DNA of 15,927 nucleotides, taken from assembly GCA_050329835.1 (NCBI GenBank), contig JBHJOJ010000072.1:1-15927 (forward strand). Direction: 5' to 3'. The notes beneath the pieces were generated by a model, which made no database searches, was not told the origin of the DNA, and saw nothing but the letters and a program-made list of their open reading frames with translations. Made by a program: the position numbers and the translations under genes. The first letter of the stretch is position 1; each line of letters begins with the position of its first letter. This document shows positions 1-6,358 of this stretch, in pieces. This DNA is from JANNOG01 sp050329835. Its GTDB lineage: Bacteria > Actinomycetota > Actinomycetes > Actinomycetales > JBBAYJ01.

Positions 1-2373
1 CTGATCTTCGAGCGGTTCCTCAACCCCGAGCGCGCGTCGATGCCGGACATCGACATCGACTTCGACGAGCGCCGCCGCGGCGAGGTCATCGAGTACTGCG
101 TCCGCCGCTACGGCGACGACCGGGTCGCCTACATCGTCACGTACGGCACCATCAAGGCCAAGCAGGCGATCAAGGACTCCGCCCGGGTCCTCGGGCACCC
201 CTTCTCCCTCGGCGAGCGGCTGACGAAGGCGATGCCTCCCGCCGTCATGGGCAAGGACATCCCGCTCTCCGGCATCTTCGACCCCCAGCACAAGCGCTAC
301 CCGGAGGCGGCGGAGTTCCGCCAGCTCTACGACGCCGAGGCCGAGGTGCGGGAGGTCGTCGACCGCGCCCGCGGGCTGGAGAACCTCAAGCGGCAGTGGG
401 GCGTGCACGCCGCCGGCATCATCATCGGCCGCGACGCCCTGCTCGACCACGTCCCGGTCATGCGCCGGGAGGCCGACGGCGCCACCATCACGCAGTTCGA
501 CTACCCGACGTGCGAGACGCTCGGGCTGCTCAAGATGGACTTCCTGGGCCTGCGCAACCTCACCGTCATCGACGACGCGCTGCGCAACGTCGAGCGCAAC
601 GGCAAGGCACCGCTCGAGCTGGAGTCCCTGGGGCTCGACGACCCGACGACGTACGAGCTGCTGGCCCGCGGGGACACCCTGGGGGTGTTCCAGCTGGACG
701 GCGGTCCCATGCGGTCGCTCCTGCGGCTCATGCGCCCCGACAACTTCGAGGACATCTCCGCGGTGCTCGCCCTGTACCGGCCGGGGCCGATGGGCGCGGA
801 CTCCCACACGAACTACGCCAAGCGCAAGAACGGGCTGCAGGCGATCGAGCCGATCCACCCCGAGCTGGCCGAGCCGCTGGCCGAGATCCTCGATACCACT
901 CACGGCCTCATCGTGTACCAGGAACAGGTCATGGCCATCGCGCAGAAGGTCGCCGGGTACAGCCTCGGCAAAGCGGACCTGCTGCGTCGCGCCATGGGCA
1001 AGAAGAAGAAGGAGGTCCTCGAGAAGGAGTACGACGGCTTCGCGGCCGGAATGCGCGCCAACGGGTACTCCGACGGCGCCGTCAAGGCCCTGTGGGACAT
1101 CCTGCTGCCGTTCTCGGACTACGCCTTCAACAAGGCCCACACCGCGGGCTACGGGCTGGTCTCGTACTGGACCGCCTACCTCAAGGCCAACTACGCCTGC
1201 GAGTACATGGCGGCGCTGCTGACCAGCGTGCGCGACGACAAGGACAAGTCCGCGGTCTACCTCGCCGAGTGCCGGCGCATGCACATCGACGTGCTCCCCC
1301 CCGACGTCAACACGTCCGCCCGCGACTTCACCCCCGTCGGCGACGCCATCCGCTTCGGGCTGGAGGCGGTCCGCAACGTCGGCGGCTCCGTCGTCGACGC
1401 GATCGTGGCGGCGCGTACCGAGCGCGGCGCGTACGCCGACTTCGCGGACTTCCTCGACAAGGTGCCCGCGGTGGTCTGCAACAAGCGGACGATCGAGTCC
1501 CTCGTCGCGGCCGGCGCCTTCGACTCCCTGGGCCACACCCGGCGCTCCCTCACGGCCTGCTTCGACGAGGCCGTCGACGCCGCGGTGGCGCTCAAGCGCA
1601 AGCAGGCGGACGGGCAGTTCGACCTGTTCGCCGGGCTCGGCGGGGAGGACGAGAGCGCGTCCGCGCTCGCCGTCAGCGTGCCCGCACTGCCCGAGTGGGA
1701 CAAGCGGGAACGGTTGGCCCGCGAGCGGGACATGCTGGGGCTGTACGTCTCCGACCACCCGCTGCGCGGGATGGAGGCGGTCCTCGGCACCCTGGCCGAC
1801 CGCTCGGTCGCCGACGTCACCGGCGAGGAGCCCCGCGCGGCCCCGGTGCCGGAGCCGGGCGGCAACGGCTGGGGCCGCCGAGGTCCCCGGGTGACCGTCG
1901 CCGGCCTCGTCACCGCGATCCAGCGCAAGATGTCGCGGGCGGGTCAGCCCTGGGCGGTCGTGACCCTCGAGGACCTCACCGCCTCGGTCGAGGTGCTCGT
2001 GTTCCCCCAGGTCTACGCCGTCGTGGGTCCCGTCCTGGCCGAGGACACGGTCGTCGTCGTCAGCGGCGAGGTCAACCGGTCCGACGACTCGGTGAGCCTG
2101 CGCGCCCAGGACGTCACCATCCCCGACATCGCGGCGCAGGCGGACCGGCCGGCCGTGGTCATCGTCCTGCCGGTGGAGCGGTGCACGCCACCGGTCGTCG
2201 AGCGCCTCAAGGACGTCCTCGGGACCCACCCCGGGGCGACGGAGGTCCGGCTCCGGCTCACCCAGCCCGGCAAGGCCACGCTGATGCGGCTCGACGACCA
2301 CCTCCGGGTCGACGCGTCCCCGGCGCTGTTCGGCGACCTCAAGGCGCTCCTGGGGCCGTCCTGCGTCGTCTGA
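1..2373 (+). CDS. dnaE: DNA polymerase III subunit alpha, C-terminal 790 residues (5' end outside window)
   Basis: This is the replicative polymerase that extends both strands at the fork with the sliding clamp. The reading frame is open from base 1, so the PHP domain and early palm lie upstream of the window. PDIDIDFDE (residues 15-23) carries two catalytic aspartates and KMDFLGLRN (around 179-187) the third, matching E. coli D401, D403 and D555. The fingers segment RRAMGKKKKE lies near 329-338. QFDLF (539-543) is a QxxLF clamp-binding motif, and an OB fold begins near 631 (VTVAGLVTAIQRK). The length and domain order match the housekeeping actinobacterial DnaE1 rather than the mutagenic DnaE2, though the discriminating N-terminus is missing. 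The stop TGA at 2371-2373 overlaps a possible CTG start of the next gene. The identification as DnaE is secure. Confidence 0.97.
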   Translation: MIFERFLNPERASMPDIDIDFDERRRGEVIEYCVRRYGDDRVAYIVTYGTIKAKQAIKDSARVLGHPFSLGERLTKAMPPAVMGKDIPLSGIFDPQHKRYPEAAEFRQLYDAEAEVREVVDRARGLENLKRQWGVHAAGIIIGRDALLDHVPVMRREADGATITQFDYPTCETLGLLKMDFLGLRNLTVIDDALRNVERNGKAPLELESLGLDDPTTYELLARGDTLGVFQLDGGPMRSLLRLMRPDNFEDISAVLALYRPGPMGADSHTNYAKRKNGLQAIEPIHPELAEPLAEILDTTHGLIVYQEQVMAIAQKVAGYSLGKADLLRRAMGKKKKEVLEKEYDGFAAGMRANGYSDGAVKALWDILLPFSDYAFNKAHTAGYGLVSYWTAYLKANYACEYMAALLTSVRDDKDKSAVYLAECRRMHIDVLPPDVNTSARDFTPVGDAIRFGLEAVRNVGGSVVDAIVAARTERGAYADFADFLDKVPAVVCNKRTIESLVAAGAFDSLGHTRRSLTACFDEAVDAAVALKRKQADGQFDLFAGLGGEDESASALAVSVPALPEWDKRERLARERDMLGLYVSDHPLRGMEAVLGTLADRSVADVTGEEPRAAPVPEPGGNGWGRRGPRVTVAGLVTAIQRKMSRAGQPWAVVTLEDLTASVEVLVFPQVYAVVGPVLAEDTVVVVSGEVNRSDDSVSLRAQDVTIPDIAAQADRPAVVIVLPVERCTPPVVERLKDVLGTHPGATEVRLRLTQPGKATLMRLDDHLRVDASPALFGDLKALLGPSCVV

Positions 2374-2867
2374 CGGGACCGGGCTGCGCGGCGGCCGCGC
2401 TGGCGACGGGGCCGGTCGTCGGGGTGCTGTGGTGGGTGCTGGCCCCCGGCGGCCGGTCGGCCGTCACGGGGGCGCTCCCGGCGCTGCAGGCCCCTGGCTC
2501 GCAGGACGCCTGGTTCGCGACGCTGACCGCCGCGGCGGGCCTGCTGACCGCCGTGCTGTGGGTGGGCGGACGCCCGGCGGTCCCGGACGCCGCCGCCGTG
2601 CGGTGCCTCGTCGGCGTCCTCGTCGGGACGCTGGCCGGCGCGCTGGCGGCGTGGGCGGTGGGCCTGGCCCTGGACGCCGCCGTGGCGGCCCCGGCACCGC
2701 CGCCCGGCGGCCCGCCGGCCGTCACCGACCTCGCGCTGGGCTCGCCGCCGGCGCTCCTCGTGGGTCCGTTCGTCACGGCCCTGGTGGTGGCCGCCGACAC
2801 CGCGCGGGACCTCCTGGCGTCACGCCTCGGACCGGGCCGGCGGGGCGACGGGCGCCCGGGCGTCTGA
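2370..2867 (+). CDS. Small membrane protein, DUF2567-like, probable CTG start
   Basis: The product is about 165 residues with four likely transmembrane segments: near 6-27 (ending GVLWWVLAP), 47-67, 75-100 and 129-150. The pattern of an N-terminal G-x-x-W-x-x-AP motif, a central hydrophobic pair and a late PP-x-x-L-x-GP motif recalls the actinobacterial DUF2567 family, whose function is unknown. No ATG, GTG or TTG occurs in this frame near the end of dnaE. The first canonical start is GTG 2424, which would cut off most of helix 1. CTG 2370 overlaps the dnaE TGA as CTGA, the same geometry as the GTGA couplings elsewhere in this window, so I prefer it; CTG 2361 is a second option. It is probably co-transcribed with dnaE. 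The protein is real in my judgement, while the family name is tentative. Confidence 0.66.
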   Translation: MTGPGCAAAALATGPVVGVLWWVLAPGGRSAVTGALPALQAPGSQDAWFATLTAAAGLLTAVLWVGGRPAVPDAAAVRCLVGVLVGTLAGALAAWAVGLALDAAVAAPAPPPGGPPAVTDLALGSPPALLVGPFVTALVVAADTARDLLASRLGPGRRGDGRPGV

Positions 2868-2965
2868 CTCCCGGGCCGCTGCCCGTCCCGCCGCCGGAGG
2901 TCCGCCCGTCCGTCCGGGTCCGACGCCGGTGACGTGAGCCTACGGTGGCCGCCCCTTCCCCTACC

Positions 2966-2972
2966 GGAGGAG
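2966..2972 (+). promoter_or_regulatory. Shine-Dalgarno site that sets the start of the M15 peptidase
   Basis: GGAGGAG lies 5 nt before GTG 2978. It selects this codon over the in-frame GTG at 2945, which would put 11 extra residues in front of the signal peptide and has no such site. A TACGGT at 2941-2946 could be the -10 box, but no convincing -35 is visible. Confidence 0.75.
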
Positions 2973-2977
2973 TCACG

Positions 2978-3532
2978 GTGACCCCACGACAGGCGGTCCG
3001 CGCCACCGCCACCCTCGTCGCCACGCTCGCCCTCGCCGTGGTCACCGGCACGGCGACCGCCGCGCCCGCCGCTGCCGACTGCCCCGCCGGCGGGTGCTCG
3101 TCGATCGCTCTGGACCTCCTCGAGTCCGGCCGGGTGACGTTCGACGACTACCACCAGAGCGGGGTGGTCGACGACGCGACGGCGCTGCGGAACATCCACC
3201 AGACCGCGGCCGGGCTGCCCGCCCGGCGCAGCAGCTACGGGACCGCCCCCGGCGGGTCCGTGTACCTCAGCAAGCCGATGCTCCAGGGCCTGTCGTACAT
3301 CGCCAGTGCCTGGCGGGTCCGCATCACCGAGTTCGCCGGCGGCAGCCACTCCGCCACGTCCTACCACTACGCGGGCCGGGCCCTCGACATCGGGTCGATC
3401 AACGGGACCCTCGTGAGCGCCTCGAACCCGCACGTGTCGCGGGTCATGCAGAGCTGCCGCGCCTCCGGGGCGAACGAGGTGCTGGGCCCGGGCGACGCCG
3501 GGCACGCCACCCACATCCACTGCGCCTGGTGA
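2978..3532 (+). CDS. Secreted M15-type zinc peptidase (D-Ala-D-Ala carboxypeptidase-like)
   Basis: The product is a 184-residue exported protein. An Arg-containing N-terminus, a hydrophobic core (about 11-24) and a small-residue AxA-type run before D34-C35 form a Sec signal peptide. The mature protein has SYHYAGRALD (128-137), matching the M15/M74 consensus SxHxxGxAxD with zinc ligands H130 and D137, and a terminal HATHIHCAW in which H179 or H181 supplies the third ligand. Family members trim peptidoglycan stem peptides at the cell surface, so a wall-remodelling or lytic role is inferred. Cysteines at 35, 40, near the middle of the C-terminal half, and at 182 could form disulfides outside the cell. 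The stop codon lies inside the first unit of a tandem repeat. The precise substrate cannot be read from the sequence. Confidence 0.83.
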   Translation: MTPRQAVRATATLVATLALAVVTGTATAAPAAADCPAGGCSSIALDLLESGRVTFDDYHQSGVVDDATALRNIHQTAAGLPARRSSYGTAPGGSVYLSKPMLQGLSYIASAWRVRITEFAGGSHSATSYHYAGRALDIGSINGTLVSASNPHVSRVMQSCRASGANEVLGPGDAGHATHIHCAW

Positions 3533-3590
3533 CTGCCTGGTGACTGCCTGGCGACCGCCTGGTGACCGCCTGGTGACTGCCTGGTGACCG
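3525..3590 (+). repeat. Six tandem 11-bp repeats over the peptidase stop codon
   Basis: Six uninterrupted units of the form CCTGGYGAYYG start at 3525, 3536, 3547, 3558, 3569 and 3580. Unit 1 contains the Trp codon and TGA stop of the peptidase gene. Most units repeat the TGGTGA core, and because 11 is not a multiple of three each copy puts a stop in a different frame. This looks like slippage-prone satellite DNA between two converging genes. Confidence 0.9.
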
Positions 3591-3632
3591 CCGGATGCGG
3601 CCCGGGGTCAGTTGACCCCCGGCTGCATCCGG
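3591..3632. terminator. Long bidirectional hairpin between convergent genes
   Basis: The arms 3591-3610 and 3613-3632 are nearly perfect complements. The outer 8 bp are CCGGATGC/GCATCCGG, the middle has one G-U and one mismatch, and the inner 7 bp are GGGGTCA/TGACCCC around a 2-nt gap. There is no T-tract, as is common for GC-rich actinobacterial terminators. It serves both the peptidase gene and the LON-domain gene, and it includes the LON stop codon at 3608-3610. Confidence 0.75.
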
Positions 3633-4288
3633 GCGGCGTCGGTCCCCGGGACCGCGCCGAGCTCGCGGAGCATGACGGCCTCCCGCCGCAGCAGCCGCAG
3701 GGCCAGCCGCAGCCGGTCCGTGGTGTCCTTCGCCTCCAGCAGCTGCTGCCGGTCGGCGAGGTCGAGCAGCATCGCCGACGACACCACGTACGACAGCAGC
3801 CGCGGGTCCAGGTCTTGCGTCTTCACCGCGGACACCCCGAGGGCCTCCCGGTACTGGGCGAACTGCGCGCGCACGCCCTGCGCCAGCAGGCCCGAGGCCT
3901 CGCCGTCGCCCTCGTCGAGGGTCTCGACGCCGGCCCGCAGGTAGGGGCGGCCGGTGGGCACGCCGTCCCGGTCGGTGCGCGGCCAGTCCACCGCCTGCAG
4001 GCGGAACCGGCTGGTGCCGACCGTGGTGATGTCGAACCGCCCGTCGGGCAGTTCCTGGACCGTCTGCACCCGCGCCAGGCATCCGGTGTCGTAGAGCGCC
4101 CGGGCGGCACCGTGGCCGACCTCGTGCCCGCTGCGGATGGCGACCACGCCGAACACCCGGTTCTCGGGCGCCTCGGCGAGCAGGTCGCGCACCAGGGTCC
4201 GGTAGCGGGGCTCGAAGATGTGCAGGGGCAGCACGAGGCCCGGGAACAGGACGCTGCCCAGCGGGAACAGCGGCACGTGCCGGACCAC
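3608..4288 (-). CDS. LON-substrate-binding-domain protein (no protease domain)
   Basis: The product has 226 residues and opens with VPLFPLGSVLFPGLVLPLHIFEPRYR in consecutive segments, the hallmark of the LON N-terminal substrate-binding domain (PF02190). The remainder contains LARVQTV and the helical C-terminal half typical of stand-alone members. There is no AAA+ or Ser-Lys protease domain, so this is not Lon protease itself. The biochemical role of these short bacterial proteins is not established; substrate or adaptor binding is inferred. The start is GTG 4288, preceded by no Shine-Dalgarno site but by TACGCT and a 7-nt gap, which suggests a leaderless transcript. It lies 19 nt downstream of the ybaK-like gene on the same strand and converges on the M15 peptidase. 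Confidence 0.88.
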   Translation of the reverse strand: MVRHVPLFPLGSVLFPGLVLPLHIFEPRYRTLVRDLLAEAPENRVFGVVAIRSGHEVGHGAARALYDTGCLARVQTVQELPDGRFDITTVGTSRFRLQAVDWPRTDRDGVPTGRPYLRAGVETLDEGDGEASGLLAQGVRAQFAQYREALGVSAVKTQDLDPRLLSYVVSSAMLLDLADRQQLLEAKDTTDRLRLALRLLRREAVMLRELGAVPGTDAARMQPGVN

Positions 4289-4301
4289 GCGGTGCAGCGT
4301 A
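4289..4301 (-). promoter_or_regulatory. Candidate leaderless -10 box for the LON-domain gene
   Basis: On the minus strand TACGCT (4301-4296) is followed by 7 nt and then the GTG start at 4288. It lies within the short spacer after the ybaK-like stop codon and overlaps an inverted repeat (4298-4312). No ribosome-binding site competes with a leaderless reading. No -35 element is evident. Confidence 0.45.
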
Positions 4302-4307
4302 GGCGAC

Positions 4308-4841
4308 CTACGATCGCGCGATCGGGGCCACCACCCCCCGTGTCACGGCGACCAGGTCGGGCGGTGCCAGCTCGATCTCCAGACCCCGGCGCCCGGCGCT
4401 CACCAGGACCGTCGGCCAGGCCGCCGCCGAGGCGTCGACGACGGTGGGCAGCGCCCGCCGCTGGCCGACCGGCGAGATCCCGCCGACGACGTACCCGGTC
4501 GCCCGCTCGGCGGCGGTCGGCTCCGCCAGGGTCGCGTGCCGGCCGCCGAGCGCCTGGGCGAACGCCTTGAGGTCGAGCTGCCGGGCGGCGGGGACCACCG
4601 CGACCGCGAGCCCCGGTCCGCCCCGTGGGCCGGCGGCGTCGGCGTCGACAACCAGGGTCTTGAGCACCCGTGCCGGGTCGACCCCGAGCGCGGCGGCCGC
4701 CTCGCCGGCGTACGAGCTGCCCGCCGCGACGGCCCGGGGATCGTGGTCGTAGGCGTGCACGGTGAACGCCACGCCCGCCCGCCCCAGCGCGGCGGTCGCC
4801 GGGGTGGCGGGGGAGGGGGCGTCGGTGCGGGCACGGGCCAT
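4308..4841 (-). CDS. ybaK: YbaK/EbsC-type aminoacyl-tRNA deacylase
   Basis: The 177-residue product matches the YbaK/ProX editing family, whose best known activity is hydrolysis of mischarged Cys-tRNA(Pro). Visible signatures are ARVLKTLVV with the conserved lysine (K61), the TGYVVGGISPVGQRRALPT block (115-133, with GGISPVG at 120-126) and the AGRRGLEIELAPPDL segment near the C-terminus. These correspond to the Lys and GG-x-SP-x-G elements of the editing pocket. The length is normal for the family. The ATG at 4841 sits 6 nt after a TAGGCT box on the minus strand with no Shine-Dalgarno site. The gene is followed after 19 nt by the LON-domain gene, so the two may share a transcript. The exact tRNA substrate cannot be deduced. 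Confidence 0.92.
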   Translation of the reverse strand: MARARTDAPSPATPATAALGRAGVAFTVHAYDHDPRAVAAGSSYAGEAAAALGVDPARVLKTLVVDADAAGPRGGPGLAVAVVPAARQLDLKAFAQALGGRHATLAEPTAAERATGYVVGGISPVGQRRALPTVVDASAAAWPTVLVSAGRRGLEIELAPPDLVAVTRGVVAPIARS

Positions 4842-4853
4842 GCCGCGAGCCTA
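4842..4853 (-). promoter_or_regulatory. Candidate leaderless -10 box for the ybaK-like gene
   Basis: TAGGCT on the minus strand (4853-4848) is followed by 6 nt and the ATG at 4841. This spacing puts the transcription start at or next to the A of the ATG. No purine-rich site lies in the usual position. Confidence 0.55.
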
Positions 4854-4998
4854 TGTGTCCGCCGTGGGCCGTGATCTCCCGCGCGGTGGCGTGACGAGGT
4901 GGGACGCGGCGATGGCCGCCGCCATCACTCGTGTGCACCGCAGGACATCGATGCAGTATTCTTGATCACAGCTCGCCTCCTACGGGGGGATGAGAAGC
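4854..4998. other. Intergenic stretch with no supported gene
   Basis: Together with the flanking elements, this is the 210-bp gap between the ybaK-like gene and the accessory module. It is locally AT-richer (around 4940-4968) and holds TATTCT at 4957-4962, a plausible plus-strand -10 box, but no convincing -35 and no protein-coding frame with a credible start. It may be the junction of inserted DNA or the promoter of a short RNA ending at the hairpin 4999-5038. Confidence 0.4.
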
Positions 4999-5038
4999 AA
5001 GGCCGGGACGCCCCGCCGGACGACGGGAGCCCGGCCTT
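4999..5038. terminator. Hairpin downstream of the accessory module
   Basis: The 9-bp perfect arms AAGGCCGGG (4999-5007) and CCCGGCCTT (5030-5038) enclose a 22-nt loop. Read on the minus strand it lies just after the stop of the DUF3800-like gene and is followed by a weak T-rich stretch. Read on the plus strand it ends in TTT. It is probably the module's terminator and could work in both directions. Confidence 0.65.
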
Positions 5039-5051
5039 TGCGCTGTCCGGC

Positions 5052-5663
5052 TCACGTGATGTCGATCCAGATCTCCTCCACCGCGCCGAGGGCACGCAGG
5101 TGGGTGACGTCACCGCCCCTGACGGCGAGACGCGCCACGCCGGCGACGACATCGGGAGTCCACAGCATGGCCTCGGCCCGCGGGGCCCCGTGCCGTACGC
5201 GCAGTCCTCGCGACATGGCCTGTCGACCCAGCAACTGCGCAACCGTCTCCCGGTCGCGGCGGTCGCCGGTCGCGCCGCGCGTCTCCAGCGTGAGGCTGGT
5301 CACTCCAAGTTTGTCGAGACGCTGGAGTAGGGCCTGGAGGCACAGTCGGCGCGCTCGCTCCTGCCTGGTGCGGGCCACCGGCGACCCGACCACCACGAGA
5401 TGCGCCAGATCGAGGTCCGCAAGCGCCGACACGATCAGTCCGCGCCGTGGGTCGCTCTCGTCGTGCCAGTGCAGGCGCTGCTGACGGCGGCGGAGCAGGC
5501 CCCGAAGCCGCGCCTCCACGGAGTCGCAGATCACGGGATCGCAGACGACGGCCGCCATGAGGTACGAGGCAGGGGCACCTGGATCGTCGATCATCGATTC
5601 GTCGGCCCAGGCGTGGAGTCGGAAGGTCGGGACATCGGGCACGCCGGGACCGGTGGCCATCAC
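5052..5663 (-). CDS. DUF3800-like protein, predicted RNase H-fold nuclease
   Basis: The product has 203 residues from GTG 5663 (202 from the adjacent ATG 5660). Features that recall DUF3800 and related uncharacterised actinobacterial proteins are an N-terminal beta strand ending in ADES (20-23), the strand YLMAAVVCDP (34-43), RLHWHDESDPRR (63-74), a VVVGSP strand (90-95) and a late LWTPDVVAGVARL (167-179) resembling the family's LxIADxVA motif. D21, E22, D68 or E69, and D171 are the candidate metal ligands of an RNase H-like site. There is no signal peptide or membrane segment. The start overlaps the stop of the upstream gene as GTGATG, indicating translational coupling. The gene is less GC-rich than its neighbours. 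The fold assignment is from motif recall only, and nuclease activity is inferred. Confidence 0.66.
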   Translation of the reverse strand: MMATGPGVPDVPTFRLHAWADESMIDDPGAPASYLMAAVVCDPVICDSVEARLRGLLRRRQQRLHWHDESDPRRGLIVSALADLDLAHLVVVGSPVARTRQERARRLCLQALLQRLDKLGVTSLTLETRGATGDRRDRETVAQLLGRQAMSRGLRVRHGAPRAEAMLWTPDVVAGVARLAVRGGDVTHLRALGAVEEIWIDIT

Positions 5664-6301
5664 GTCGTCGGCGCGACTGTGGCAGCCCGCTGTGCCAGGA
5701 CGCGGTCAGTGAGCTCCACCGTGGCCAGGTACCACCAGAAGATCCAGTCGAGGAATTCCTCTGCGTAGTCGTCGCGCTGTCGTCCATTGGCGTGGCGGAC
5801 ATCGAATTGGTTGGCGATCTGGAAGAGGGCGTCCTCGTCCTGGCTCAGCAGCACATCCTTGAGCAGGCTCCGACGGTTCTCGAGCACCCGGGCAAGGGCG
5901 AAGACGGCGCTGCGCTTCGTCTCCCGCGTCGCGTCGCGGGCCCGGAACAGCTCGACGGCATGCGCCACGCCCGTGCGATCCCTGTCCGACGGCCCGTCGT
6001 CGTCCGTGGACTCGCGAGCGGCGGGGGTCATCAGCCGGTGGACGAGGTCGTCCCGGGGATCTCCCGTGACCTCGACCAGGCGGCCGCGCTCGGATCCGTC
6101 GCCTGCCATCCGCCATCGCTCGTCATGCCGGGCGAGGACCTCGTTGATGCGCCACCGGTACAGATCCTGGCCCGGCCCGCGAGCGTGATCCGAGAAGGTG
6201 CGCCCGCCGTTCTCACGCTCCCGCCGGCGGCGAGGGCGGGCCGCCGCCGAGTGCAGCGCCTCGATGACGTCGAGCCTCCTGCCGGGCTTGCCGTAGTCCA
6301 C
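5660..6301 (-). CDS. Uncharacterised soluble protein with conserved C-terminal RH-motif helical domain
   Basis: The product has 213 residues with no signal peptide or membrane segment. The N-terminal third is basic (RPRRRRERE, 22-30) and leads into a GPGQDLYRWRINEVLARHD block (42-60). A variable acidic linker (about 92-112) follows. The C-terminal domain (114-205) is all-helical and ends with KDVLLSQDEDALFQIANQF (148-166), VRHANGRQRDDY (168-179) and an aromatic FLDWIFWWYLATVEL helix. I recall similar C-terminal domains in many uncharacterised bacterial proteins; the RH pair (R169, H170) before a terminal helix is reminiscent of HEPN-type RNases but lacks their full R-x4-6-H spacing. The GTG start at 6301 has no Shine-Dalgarno site, so an internal start is possible. 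It is first of a coupled pair and divergent from hisD. The function is unknown. Confidence 0.7.
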   Translation of the reverse strand: MDYGKPGRRLDVIEALHSAAARPRRRRERENGGRTFSDHARGPGQDLYRWRINEVLARHDERWRMAGDGSERGRLVEVTGDPRDDLVHRLMTPAARESTDDDGPSDRDRTGVAHAVELFRARDATRETKRSAVFALARVLENRRSLLKDVLLSQDEDALFQIANQFDVRHANGRQRDDYAEEFLDWIFWWYLATVELTDRVLAQRAATVAPTT

Positions 6302-6346
6302 CCTGTGGGTTCAGCCGGGTGAAGACGGAGCACGACGCTGCCTTCC

Positions 6347-6358
6347 TAGACTTCTCCT
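6347..6358 (+). promoter_or_regulatory. Leaderless promoter -10 box for the his operon
   Basis: TAGACT (6347-6352) is followed by 6 nt and then GTG 6359. There is no Shine-Dalgarno site within 20 nt of the start; the nearest GGAG is at about 6327. The 57-bp gap it lies in is shared with the divergent accessory module. Confidence 0.6.

Noticed and set aside
396..2360. Upstream portion of the frame that holds the DUF2567-like protein
   Set aside because: Within dnaE this frame is Arg/Pro/Gly low-complexity shadow. Only the part after the dnaE stop has membrane-protein character.
2945..2977. GTG 2945 as the start of the M15 peptidase
   Set aside because: It would place 11 residues before the signal peptide, and the GGAGGAG site serves GTG 2978.
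3525..3590. Tandem repeats as a CRISPR array
   Set aside because: The units are 11 bp and contiguous, with no unique spacers and no cas genes nearby.
3608..4288. Lon protease
   Set aside because: Only the N-terminal substrate-binding domain is present; the ATPase and protease domains are absent.
4842..6358. Insertion sequence or integrated element carrying the accessory genes
   Set aside because: I found no transposase, integrase, tRNA gene, terminal inverted repeat or target duplication at the edges, so transfer is suggested only by composition and context.
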